Assembly (NCBI GenBank): GCA_003230795.1
Contig: QIGM01000303.1
Location: 1-8,488 of the forward strand
Length of the DNA: 8,488 nt
Reading direction: 5' to 3'
Origin: a bacterium
GTDB lineage: Bacteria; Bdellovibrionota_C; UBA2361; SZUA-149
Shown here: positions 1 to 6,370 of the stretch, one piece after another
Numbering within the stretch: the stretch's first letter is position 1
Layout of the letters: every line of letters begins with the position of its first letter
Program-made: the position numbers and the translations under genes
The notes under the pieces: model-generated
What the model was told of the DNA's origin: nothing
Seen by the model: only the letters and a program-made list of their open reading frames with translations
The model's database searches: none

Positions 1-329
1 ATTCAATTAAGGCAGCTTGTCTAGAGACGTCGAGAAGGCGTACGCTTCAACATGAACATAACGAGCAACACGGGATTACGCCGCAAACAGTTACTCGCTC
101 ACCTGAAGTAGAAATGGTTGAAGTTAGTGATATTGATGCCATGAGTGAGCTTTATAGCGAGCTGGAGATGGATACTTCCGAACTTCCGAAAGATCTCGCA
201 GGGTGTAAGAAGTTGATCGGTGAGTTACGCGGAAAGATGTTTGAATTTGCGCAGACATATGAGTTTGAGAAGGCTGCCGTGTTCCGTGATAGAATCGCGG
301 TAGTTGAGAAATACATGTTGCTACTCTAA
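1..329 (+). CDS. uvrB: UvrABC excinuclease subunit B, C-terminal fragment (5' end outside window)
   Basis: UvrB is the DNA-helicase-like damage-verification subunit of nucleotide excision repair; UvrA loads it and it then recruits UvrC. Only the last 108 residues are present, read with codons starting at position 3 and no in-frame start needed. The reading opens with SIKAACLETSRRRTLQHEH and continues NEQHGITPQTV, which matches the conserved end of the UvrB helicase core, where the family has a DETNRRR-like stretch followed by HGITP. After an acidic linker, the last 40 or so residues form a UVR domain: CKKLIGELRGKMFEFA, then YEFEKAAVFRDRI. This helical hairpin binds the matching UVR domain of UvrC. 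A later ATG at 114 is internal and is not the gene start. uvrC follows 42 bp downstream on the same strand, so the two are probably co-transcribed. Confidence 0.95.
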   Translation, partial: SIKAACLETSRRRTLQHEHNEQHGITPQTVTRSPEVEMVEVSDIDAMSELYSELEMDTSELPKDLAGCKKLIGELRGKMFEFAQTYEFEKAAVFRDRIAVVEKYMLLL

Positions 330-335
330 GGGAAC

Positions 336-361
336 GCACGTGAGTGCTATCAGCACAGTGC
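336..361 (+). other. Hairpin in the uvrB-uvrC intergenic gap
   Basis: An inner stem GTGCT/AGCAC (344-348 with 352-356, loop ATC) is enclosed by an outer stem GCAC/GTGC (336-339 with 358-361), with a four-base bulge on one side and a single A on the other. No T-run follows, so it is not an intrinsic terminator. It lies just ahead of the uvrC start, and no clear ribosome-binding site is visible between it and the ATG. It could affect uvrC translation or mRNA stability, but that is inference. Confidence 0.4.
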
Positions 362-371
362 ACTAAAAACT

Positions 372-2252
372 ATGGCGGCATCGGAAAATTCTGAATTGAG
401 GGAAAGAATCCGAGCTCTACCGACGCTTCCCGGCGTGTACTTAATGAAATCCGCTGAAGGCGATATTCTCTATGTAGGGAAAGCGATTAACTTGCGTTCT
501 CGCGTAAGCAGTTACTTTGGTTCCAGCGACGACGGCAGATATCATCTGCCGTACCTTGTTGAGAAGGTCGCCTCCGTTGATACCGTCGTGACTGAAGGGG
601 AGCGGCAAGCGCTCGTCTTAGAGAACGATCTGATCAAGAAGTATAAGCCTCGCTACAATATCCGTCTTAAGGATGACAAGGCACATCTGATAGTTCGTAT
701 TGATATGTCTCATCAATGGCCGCGCCTCGAGCTTGTTCGACGTGTCGATGATGATGGGGCGACCTATATTGGACCTTTTGCTTTTGGATACGAACTTCGC
801 ACAATGCTCGAAGTGATTAAGCGCTCTATTCCTCTACGGACTTGCTCTAATAATGTGATCTACAATCGAGTGCGTCCTTGCCTTGAGTATCAGATTAAGC
901 GTTGTTCTGGTCCTTGCTGTCTCGAGGTAGATCCCGAGGAGTATCGCGCCTGGTTGGATCAAGCGATTAGCGTCTTAAAGGGTAAGACAGACGCTGTAAT
1001 TAAGGAAGTCGCTTTCGACCTTGAGAAAGCCAGCGAAGAGCTTCGTTTCGAAGATGCCGCGCGCCATCGTGACAGGATCGATATACTTAAGCGCGTCCGT
1101 GACGAAAAGTCAGAAGTGCGATTTGGAGAAGGAATGATGGACGCGGTTGGGATTTACCGCGAGGGGAATAATGTCGAGATTTCAGTTCTAAGAGTAAGGC
1201 TAGGTCGGTTGTTTGATTCTAAGACTTTTGGATTTTCAGATACCGAGTTGCCAACAGAAGAAATTGTTTCATCAATGTTAAGCCAGTTTTATGCATCGGG
1301 TGCAGAGATCCCTCCCACGATTCTACTACCGTGTGAGCTAGAAGATCGATTTGCGAGAGAAGAACTCTACTCCGAGTTAAGAGGAGGCAGTGTCGAGGTT
1401 CGCGTGCCCCAGCGTGGAGTAAAGGCTAGGCTTCTCTCGCTCGCTGAAGATAATGCAAAAGAAAACTTTGAAGCGCGATTCAGTTCGCTTGATAAGACAG
1501 ACCGTGTGCTGGAGGCGCTCAAAGTAGAATTGGAGTTAGAACAAGTTCCGCGCGTAATAGAGTGCGTTGATATCTCTCATTTTCAGGGTGGAGAAACCGT
1601 GGGGTCTTTGGTTTGTTTTAGAGATATGAAACCGCAAAAATCCGCTTACCGAGCCTATAATTTGACCCAAGAGGGTAAACCCGATGATTTTGCCTCTATG
1701 CGAGAAGTCGTTGGGCGTCGAATTTCTCGAGGAATCGAAGAGAACACTCTTCCCGATCTTCTCGTAATTGATGGCGGCGCAGGTCAACTTTCTCAGGCCA
1801 TCTCAGTTCGTAAGGAGCTTGGCTCTTCGCTTCCCGTGATGATCGGTCTGGCAAAGAAGCGTACGGGTGCTGTGCCGTACCGGGCAGTCATTAGTGGCTC
1901 AAAAGCCGCAGCAGTAAAAAAACCTGAGAGAATTTACCGCGAAGGCTCAAGCGTTCCTATTCTTCTAAGTGAGCGCAGCGAGGCACTCCATCTATTAGAA
2001 AGAATTCGAAACGAGGCCCATCGATTTGCGATTACCACTCACCGAAAGAAGAGATCGAAGAGGGTGTTCCGTTCTGTGCTTGATGAGATTCCGGGAGTGG
2101 GGAAGGTACGTCGTTTGTCTATGCTCAAGGAATTTCGCACTGTAGATGCTATTCGAAATGCTGATGCTGAGGATCTTTCGAATCGGTGTCGCATGCCATT
2201 GTCCTTGGCTGAGCGAATAATTACGCAATTGAACAAGAAGACAGAAGGCTAA
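372..2252 (+). CDS. uvrC: UvrABC excinuclease subunit C
   Basis: UvrC makes the dual incisions on either side of a DNA lesion after recruitment by UvrB. The protein is 626 residues, full length for the family. Domains in order: a GIY-YIG nuclease (about 18-100) with GVY at 21-23, LYVGK at 33-37, R42 and E84, for the 3' incision; four cysteines C158, C170, C178 and C182, with the 12-8-4 spacing of the UvrC iron-sulfur ligands; a UVR domain (about 208-242, ELRFEDAARHRDRI) that pairs with UvrB; an RNase H-like nuclease (about 395-555) with D400 in ECVDISH, D438/D439, D467 in VIDGGAGQ and H550 in NEAHRFA, for the 5' incision; and a C-terminal double helix-hairpin-helix (about 569-622, EIPGVGKVRR). 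All key residues are intact. ATG at 372 is the first usable start and gives a normal N-terminus (ALPTLPGVYLM), although no strong Shine-Dalgarno precedes it. The stop codon overlaps that of the convergent gene. Confidence 0.98.
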   Translation: MAASENSELRERIRALPTLPGVYLMKSAEGDILYVGKAINLRSRVSSYFGSSDDGRYHLPYLVEKVASVDTVVTEGERQALVLENDLIKKYKPRYNIRLKDDKAHLIVRIDMSHQWPRLELVRRVDDDGATYIGPFAFGYELRTMLEVIKRSIPLRTCSNNVIYNRVRPCLEYQIKRCSGPCCLEVDPEEYRAWLDQAISVLKGKTDAVIKEVAFDLEKASEELRFEDAARHRDRIDILKRVRDEKSEVRFGEGMMDAVGIYREGNNVEISVLRVRLGRLFDSKTFGFSDTELPTEEIVSSMLSQFYASGAEIPPTILLPCELEDRFAREELYSELRGGSVEVRVPQRGVKARLLSLAEDNAKENFEARFSSLDKTDRVLEALKVELELEQVPRVIECVDISHFQGGETVGSLVCFRDMKPQKSAYRAYNLTQEGKPDDFASMREVVGRRISRGIEENTLPDLLVIDGGAGQLSQAISVRKELGSSLPVMIGLAKKRTGAVPYRAVISGSKAAAVKKPERIYREGSSVPILLSERSEALHLLERIRNEAHRFAITTHRKKRSKRVFRSVLDEIPGVGKVRRLSMLKEFRTVDAIRNADAEDLSNRCRMPLSLAERIITQLNKKTEG

Positions 2253-3181
2253 TCTTCATCCTTAGTCTCTTCCTCCGTCGATGGAGGAGTAGGTGAGAGA
2301 GCTTCTAGGTGTGGGACTAACGCAAGCCAAATGCGAAGCAGCTGAATAAGCCAGAACGTGCATAACAATCCGCAAGGCAGATAGAAGAAGAGCCGGTTCG
2401 GCCCCATCCATCGGTCGGTGGCAGGGCCAATGACGCTGAGAAAGAGGAGTGCTTGTAGCAAAATGGGGGCTAGAGTCCAGAGGAGCTGCTTCGGGTGATT
2501 CGTGGCGAGGGATACAATCCATCCCGAGAGTATGAATAGTGCCGTTGCCAGTAAGGGGACGAGAATTAAAGGCCAAACCCAAAGTCTTAAGTGGTACCAG
2601 AGCAAGGTAAGGAAATGGTTACCGACGTAGTCGTCTTGAATTATCTCAAGAGCATCGGCGGAATCGGCAAGTGGGGTAGTACTGAGTGAGAGGGTGCAGC
2701 CAGTGGTTCGAGCGAGTAGCATAGTCTTGTCGCTTGTTTGCCTAACTTGCCACTCAGATTCATCTATCCCGTACCTATCCCAGTCTTTTTTTCCATCTTG
2801 CTGTGCCTTGGTTTGGAATTCTGCCCATGGGATGCTCTCGACGGTTTCTTTGCTACAGCTGATAAAAGATATTTCATAGACGCCATTCTTCAGGTCACGG
2901 CCACTTAGTGTAAAACTTAGCGTAAAAAAGTTTTCGAAGAGCTGTTTATGAAAACCTGTTAAATCTTCGGTGACGGCACGTGTCTCGCAGGGGAAAGCCG
3001 TTGGCAGGTAGTAGACTCTAAAGCCTTCGTGACAGTGACTTTTTTCGCAATATCCGACAATTCGATGCGCTGGAGAAGCACAAGAGAGGGCGTAAGTGTA
3101 GGAGGGCGCAATCACGAGTGCTAGAAGAGCTAGGACATACATGGTTACAGAAAATTTCCCAGAAAATTCCACAGTGTACAT
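2249..3181 (-). CDS. Signal-peptide-bearing multi-pass membrane protein, function unknown
   Basis: I do not recognise this 310-residue protein. The N-terminus looks like a signal peptide: a lysine at 9, a hydrophobic core (about 14-26) and a likely cleavage near residues 31-33 (TYALSC). A lipoprotein reading at C34 is weak because position -3 is Ala. Residues 34-190 form a presumed periplasmic domain with six cysteines (34, 45, 50, 65, 109, 162), which suggests disulfides. Three hydrophobic, Trp/Leu-rich segments follow at about 199-226, 233-252 and 263-290, then an acidic tail (STEEETKDED). ATG at 3181 is preferred over the internal Met14 because it keeps a charged n-region. It lies 47 bp downstream of the kinase gene on the same strand and is probably co-transcribed with it, so it could be a substrate, anchor or sensor for that kinase (inference). 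Its stop is interlocked with the uvrC stop. Confidence 0.8.
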   Translation of the reverse strand: MYTVEFSGKFSVTMYVLALLALVIAPSYTYALSCASPAHRIVGYCEKSHCHEGFRVYYLPTAFPCETRAVTEDLTGFHKQLFENFFTLSFTLSGRDLKNGVYEISFISCSKETVESIPWAEFQTKAQQDGKKDWDRYGIDESEWQVRQTSDKTMLLARTTGCTLSLSTTPLADSADALEIIQDDYVGNHFLTLLWYHLRLWVWPLILVPLLATALFILSGWIVSLATNHPKQLLWTLAPILLQALLFLSVIGPATDRWMGPNRLFFYLPCGLLCTFWLIQLLRIWLALVPHLEALSPTPPSTEEETKDED

Positions 3182-3228
3182 AGGTCTCTACTCTGATCGC
3201 ACGCTGTCTTTGCTGATTCTTGTTGCTA

Positions 3229-4086
3229 CTACGTATTAGCGCAAATTGTTCGAAGTTCGTCGAGAAACTTCGCAGCCGTTTGGACGCGTCGTGCTGGCTT
3301 TTCCCGCAAGGACTTTAAGATGAGTTTACTAAGGCGTTTCGGACAATCAATGTTTTTCTTATGCGGGGGCAGGATTTTGCCTCGTTTCAGGGAATCGACC
3401 TGGTCGCTAAATCTTGTTTGCGGGAAGGGGAGCTGGCCAGTCATCATTTGATACGCGATTGCGCCGAGCGCGTAAATATCAGAGCGTTCATCTGCAACTC
3501 CTTTGGAAATAACTTCCGGGCTCATAAACTCCGGAGTTCCGACTTGGCCAAGGTCGTAGGGTAGCGGCCGATTACCTTCGATGAGCGCGGTGCTGAAATC
3601 TGTGATCTTAACCTGCCAAGTGCTACTAACGAGAATGTTCTTAGGTTTAAGATCTCGATGCACGATGCCGTGGCTATGCAAGGCCTCAATGCCGCAGCAA
3701 ATTTGTTCGAGCATATGGAAGCTCTCTTCTGTGCTGAGCGTACCATTGTGATAGATGAGGTCGTGCAGGTTACCGCCGTTTAGAAGCTCCATCGCGTACG
3801 CTTCCCAAACCCCGTTCTTCACGTACTCGTAGCCTCTTACAAGATTAGGGTGGTCAAGTTGTTTCGCAAGTTTAACTTCGCTGCGAAATAGTTCGACTAG
3901 TTTCTGGTTGGCAGCAGACTTTTGGTTGAGAACTTTTAAGGCGATAACTCGATTTTCGTCTTCAAGAGACTCTGCCTCGTACACCACACTCGTGCTTCCG
4001 TGACCAAGTCGACCGCGCACACGATATCGCCCAAAGGCGATATCGCCCTCATGAAGTTCTTCGTAGTTTTTGAGTGTCGTCTGCAT
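3229..4086 (-). CDS. Eukaryote-like Ser/Thr protein kinase, soluble, DFS variant
   Basis: This 285-residue protein is almost entirely one kinase domain of the bacterial Hanks type. Visible elements are the glycine-rich loop LGHGSTSVVY (27-36, third glycine replaced by Ser33), the ATP-anchoring lysine in IALKVL (K51), a likely helix-C glutamate E70, the catalytic loop HRDLKPKN (143-150, D145, K147, N150), the metal-binding D163, the P+1 region GTPEFMSPE (183-191) and the helix-F aspartate D203 in RSDIYALG. The usual DFG is DFS here (163-165), which is uncommon but need not abolish activity. There is no transmembrane segment and no PASTA, FHA or other sensor domain, so localisation and signal input must come from partners. 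No clear ribosome-binding site precedes the ATG. The downstream membrane-protein gene, 47 bp away on the same strand, is the obvious candidate partner. Substrates cannot be predicted. Confidence 0.93.
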   Translation of the reverse strand: MQTTLKNYEELHEGDIAFGRYRVRGRLGHGSTSVVYEAESLEDENRVIALKVLNQKSAANQKLVELFRSEVKLAKQLDHPNLVRGYEYVKNGVWEAYAMELLNGGNLHDLIYHNGTLSTEESFHMLEQICCGIEALHSHGIVHRDLKPKNILVSSTWQVKITDFSTALIEGNRPLPYDLGQVGTPEFMSPEVISKGVADERSDIYALGAIAYQMMTGQLPFPQTRFSDQVDSLKRGKILPPHKKNIDCPKRLSKLILKSLREKPARRVQTAAKFLDELRTICANT

Positions 4087-4228
4087 ACGCTAATAAAAGA
4101 GTAGAAAGCTTCAGGCGCAGTCCTAAGTTTTACGGCTATTCGCCTAGAAGATCGTCAAATACTCTAGAAATCTTAATTAACCTTATACAATTCGTAGTAT
4201 CTCGTAGAGAAAACGTTTTTCACGGCTT

Positions 4229-4272
4229 GGAAATATGCCGTATAATCCTCGGATAAGGAATTAGTGGAGTCG
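4229..4272 (+). repeat. Intergenic repeat, copy A (upstream of the zinc-ribbon gene)
   Basis: GGAAATATGCC (4229-4239), a 9-bp insert carrying the TATAAT, TCGGATAAGG (4249-4258) and GGAGTCG (4266-4272) align with copy B at 4571-4609. Copy B has the same first 11 bases, lacks the 9-bp insert, matches 9 of the next 10 bases and has GGAGCGTCG. In both copies a GGC a few bases upstream can pair with the GCC at the end of the first block. The alignment was made by eye. Confidence 0.45.
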
Positions 4273-4305
4273 GCTAGGGCAGCTCATCGTAAGGTGCCGA
4301 AGAAT

Positions 4306-4310
4306 AGGAG
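4306..4310 (+). promoter_or_regulatory. Ribosome-binding site of the zinc-ribbon gene
   Basis: AGGAG lies 8 bases before the ATG at 4319. It is the only strong Shine-Dalgarno match in front of a called gene in this window and fixes the start. Confidence 0.8.
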
Positions 4311-4318
4311 TTTCTCGA

Positions 4319-4561
4319 ATGGATGATGTTCCGATTAGTAAAGTGAAGGTCCGAGCTCACCTTAAAAAGAAGTGGAATAAGGGGGGTGGATGCGGAGTTT
4401 GTGGTGAGAACGCTTGGGAAGTTCAAGCTGAGGAGTTCTTTCTGCCCAACAATGAAATGGATAAACGGCTGTCAGTTTGTCCGGTTATTTGCTCACAGTG
4501 TGGCAATACGATGTTGATTTCATCAAGTATTGTAAGAAAGGACTTTGCAAACCGTTCCTAA
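4319..4561 (+). CDS. Small zinc-ribbon protein, uncharacterised
   Basis: An 80-residue soluble protein with two metal-binding knuckles: CGVCG (C25, C28) and CSQCGNT (C58, C61), with an extra cysteine at 54. The layout is a basic N-terminal helix (VRAHLKKKW), the first knuckle, a tryptophan in ENAWEVQ, a short variable middle, then PVICSQCGNTMLISSSI. This resembles a group of small uncharacterised bacterial zinc-ribbon proteins that share a HLKxKW start, a CPxCG knuckle followed by NW, and a CxNCGNT end; this is recollection, not a search. Binding of one zinc through the four paired cysteines is likely; the partner (nucleic acid or protein) is unknown. The AGGAG at 4306-4310 supports the start. 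It is a single-gene unit flanked on both sides by related intergenic repeats (copies A and B). Confidence 0.85.
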   Translation: MDDVPISKVKVRAHLKKKWNKGGGCGVCGENAWEVQAEEFFLPNNEMDKRLSVCPVICSQCGNTMLISSSIVRKDFANRS

Positions 4562-4616
4562 GCCGGCGATGGAAATATGCCTCGAATAAGGCGAAAGACC
4601 GGAGCGTCGTTTAATG
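4557..4616 (+). repeat. Intergenic repeat, copy B (overlaps the zinc-ribbon stop codon)
   Basis: Copy B shares blocks with both other copies. With copy A it shares GGAAATATGCC (4571-4581), TCGAATAAGG and the following GGAG..TCG. With copy C it shares CCTAAGC (4557-4563), a GGCG/GATG segment and the exact 12-mer GCGAAAGACCGG (4591-4602), followed by a TTAAT. A small stem GCCT/AGGC (4579-4582 with 4589-4592) is possible, and CCGG at 4563-4566 can pair with CCGG at 4599-4602. It sits in the long leader region of the gene at 4753. Repeat or structured RNA is undecided. Confidence 0.45.
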
Positions 4617-4752
4617 GATGAACTTCTTTTTTCTATCGTCTTCTGTCATCTCTTCCTAGAGTGAGTCTCGCCATTGCTAGGCTTTAGCCAGCGGGATATC
4701 CGTCCGATATTATTAGGGAACACAGCTTTTACCGAGTTTTAAAATACACATT
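4562..4752 (+). promoter_or_regulatory. Intergenic region upstream of the SHOCT-like/CX3C gene
   Basis: This 191-bp gap holds most of repeat copy B, a T-rich stretch (TTCTTTTTTCTATCG around 4622-4636) that is not attached to a strong hairpin, and a possible -10 TATTAT at 4708-4713. That -10 has only a poor -35 (TTAGCC at 4684-4689). No Shine-Dalgarno is evident before the ATG at 4753. No gene is visible. Confidence 0.4.
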
Positions 4753-5781
4753 ATGGATTTATCGCCCGAAGACAGAGAGCGACTTGATCGCTTGATGGAG
4801 CAGCATCTTAACGGTCAGCTCAGCGACGATGAATATCAGCGACGTTCTTGGGAAATACTGCGTGGGACTGATTCAGGAGCTGGATCTCGAGCCGCACTTC
4901 GAGCTCAAGGCCAAAGTGCTTCCGTCTCGCAAACAGTAAGCGAGAGCGAGCTTGAAGCACTCGGTTCAAAGCCGTCGGTTAAGCGACGTCGCAAATTAAG
5001 CGAAACTCTTCTCCCTTTGATTCTTGTATTCGCATTTGGGATTGCCTTGGCATTGATTATCGGTGTGCTTAAGTCGGGTGCTCGTCCAAATCCGATAGAT
5101 GTCGCGCATACCGGTGGAGAAGCTGCCACGCCGTTTGAAAATACAATCGAACAAGCAGCGGAGAATTTAGCGGGACTGTTCTTTCGGCCACGTTTTGGGC
5201 CTGATGCCTTGAAATATTGTAAAGAAGCTTGCGTAGAATCTCGTGAAGGAACAGCTAGAAAAGCATGTCTTCGAGACTGCAGTCACCTTAAGCTCAGCAA
5301 GTATGGACGCCGAGTGAGTCTTATTCCTCTCGATGCGAGTCATGACGCAAGGGCATGGGTTGCCGCCTGTCTTACCAACGACTTGTCCTTACGCAGACAT
5401 AGTTCCGCTATCGGTTGGGAAGAGGAGCTTGAATCCTCTGCGTATTTGTTAAGCCGAGTCTCTCGAGTTTCGGGTAAGGAAAGCGCGGGGACTCTACAGA
5501 CGCTGTATGACCGCCTCCTTCTTTCAATTCGCACCCTTCGTGCACCACCTGGAGGTGAGAAACAAGAACAGGATTTTACTGAACAGATGGCTCGAGTGAG
5601 TTGCTTGCGCGCCGGAAGTCTAATTTCTGCTTTTGCGAAAGACGAGGCTAAGCGACGTTCTGATCAGTTTAGCGCACGCTATTTCGAGCGATATAAACAG
5701 GAGCTTGATGAAGCAGCAAATGCACGCGAGCCACTAGTGCTTAAACAGGCGGCGACACTGGGGCTGTATTCCAATGAATAG
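4753..5781 (+). CDS. SHOCT-like single-TM protein with twin CX3C periplasmic motif, unknown function
   Basis: This 342-residue protein is not recognised as a whole. Residues about 8-37 (RLDRLMEQHLNGQLSDDEY) look like a SHOCT-type short helical domain: a helix, a G-x-L/I-S-D/E-E turn, then a second helix. A Ser/Ala-rich linker and a basic stop (KRRRK, 77-81) precede one transmembrane helix (about 85-106), which places the N-terminus in the cytoplasm by the positive-inside rule. The remaining 230 residues should be periplasmic. They carry CKEAC and CLRDC (C156, C160, C172, C176), a twin CX3C pair separated by 11 residues, plus C206 and C284, and are otherwise predicted helical and Arg/Glu-rich. 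Its last 8 bases overlap the next gene, so the two are translationally coupled. The ATG at 4753 is the first in frame; no strong ribosome-binding site is seen. A role in envelope assembly or as a disulfide-bonded helical hairpin is only a suggestion. Confidence 0.8.
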   Translation: MDLSPEDRERLDRLMEQHLNGQLSDDEYQRRSWEILRGTDSGAGSRAALRAQGQSASVSQTVSESELEALGSKPSVKRRRKLSETLLPLILVFAFGIALALIIGVLKSGARPNPIDVAHTGGEAATPFENTIEQAAENLAGLFFRPRFGPDALKYCKEACVESREGTARKACLRDCSHLKLSKYGRRVSLIPLDASHDARAWVAACLTNDLSLRRHSSAIGWEEELESSAYLLSRVSRVSGKESAGTLQTLYDRLLLSIRTLRAPPGGEKQEQDFTEQMARVSCLRAGSLISAFAKDEAKRRSDQFSARYFERYKQELDEAANAREPLVLKQAATLGLYSNE

Positions 5782-6346
5782 ACGACTTTTAACATTGGCC
5801 GCTATCGGTTATTTACTCAGCTTTGCGCTGCCCGCAAATGCCGCAGAGATGGATTGCATGGAAAAGGCGAAAGGTCATTCCATTATCTGGAATTCCGCTT
5901 GGGGCAAAGACAGGAAGGATAATGGAACTCGCTACAAAGTAGTTGGTGTGGAAGTCTACAATCGCATGCCTGTGCGATGGGTGGAGCTGAGCATGCTTGC
6001 TCAGGGACGTCATTCGAAACAAAAACGAACGTTCAAAGTAATGACTGAGGAAAAAGCGAGAGCTCTTTGTGATAGTCGGGTACCAGTGAACACTAAACTT
6101 GAGTTCCCAGGTGCTAACACGATTGCGAACGAGGAGGCAAAGCCTCTCGACACCAGTCTGCTCGGATTACCTTTTATTCGCTTTACGCGTGAGGGATGGG
6201 TTCGTGACGAGCCGCCGAGGCGGGAAGGACTAACGACCTGCAGGGTCTTGCGCAATCGCTTTAGCTGTCTTCTAAGCGAAAAAGAGAAGTTCGCTTCGGC
6301 TCTCAAAGAGCTTGAAGAGGAACTTCGCTGGCGCGTAGGGCGCTAG
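5774..6346 (+). CDS. Secreted 190-residue protein, unknown function
   Basis: The N-terminus is a textbook signal peptide: MNRR, a hydrophobic core (LLTLAAIGYLLSFALP) and an ANA-A cleavage site at about residue 23. The mature protein of about 167 residues has four cysteines (28, 99, 156, 165), compatible with two disulfides, and is rich in Arg/Lys. A probable beta-rich part (about 53-75, YKVVGVEVYNRMPVRWVELS) is followed by a charged C-terminal helix (SEKEKFASALKELEEELRWR). I recognise no family. It starts inside the last codons of the preceding gene (8-bp overlap, different frame), so expression is probably coupled to that TM protein, and both would work at or outside the inner membrane. The gene is convergent with the HerA-like ATPase gene. 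Confidence 0.8.
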   Translation: MNRRLLTLAAIGYLLSFALPANAAEMDCMEKAKGHSIIWNSAWGKDRKDNGTRYKVVGVEVYNRMPVRWVELSMLAQGRHSKQKRTFKVMTEEKARALCDSRVPVNTKLEFPGANTIANEEAKPLDTSLLGLPFIRFTREGWVRDEPPRREGLTTCRVLRNRFSCLLSEKEKFASALKELEEELRWRVGR

Positions 6347-6365
6347 CCTCTTACTCCTTCTCTCC
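6328..6365 (+). terminator. Weak candidate terminator of the envelope-protein operon
   Basis: CTGGCGC (6328-6334) pairs with GCGCTAG (6340-6346) with one G-T wobble and a 5-base loop; the 3' arm includes the TAG stop. It is followed by a pyrimidine-rich tract (CCTCTTACTCCTTCTCTCCC) and not by a true T-run. Termination here is possible but not demonstrated. Confidence 0.3.
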
Positions 6366-6370
6366 CACGC

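Larger units (their letters stand above)
4087..4318. promoter_or_regulatory. Divergent intergenic region between kinase and zinc-ribbon genes
   Basis: This 232-bp gap separates divergent genes and must hold promoters for both directions. On the plus strand a perfect TATAAT lies at 4241-4246 with an unconvincing -35 (TTTCAC at 4218-4223, 17-bp spacing). On the minus strand a TTGACG hexamer reads from 4158 to 4153, but no good -10 sits at 16-18 bp. The left half is AT-rich (ATCTTAATTAACC around 4169-4181). It also contains one copy of the short repeat described at 4229-4272. No open reading frame of note is supported here. Confidence 0.5.

Noticed and set aside
114..329. Free-standing 71-residue UVR-domain protein starting at ATG 114
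   Set aside because: The same frame is open to the left edge and encodes the conserved UvrB core end, so this is the 3' end of uvrB.
4036..4047. Perfect 12-bp palindrome GGCGATATCGCC plus a nearby 10-bp direct repeat near the kinase start
   Set aside because: It lies wholly inside the kinase coding region (codons for GDIAFGRY) and the same codons explain the repetition; no second copy is seen near a promoter.
4225..4240. Sigma-54 type promoter (GG...GC) before the zinc-ribbon gene
   Set aside because: The GG to GC spacing is about 8 bases, not the required 12; the TATAAT just downstream is a better explanation.
4074..4256. 60-codon plus-strand frame in the kinase/zinc-ribbon gap
   Set aside because: It starts inside the kinase gene on the opposite strand, has no ribosome-binding site and crosses the promoter region and repeat copy A.
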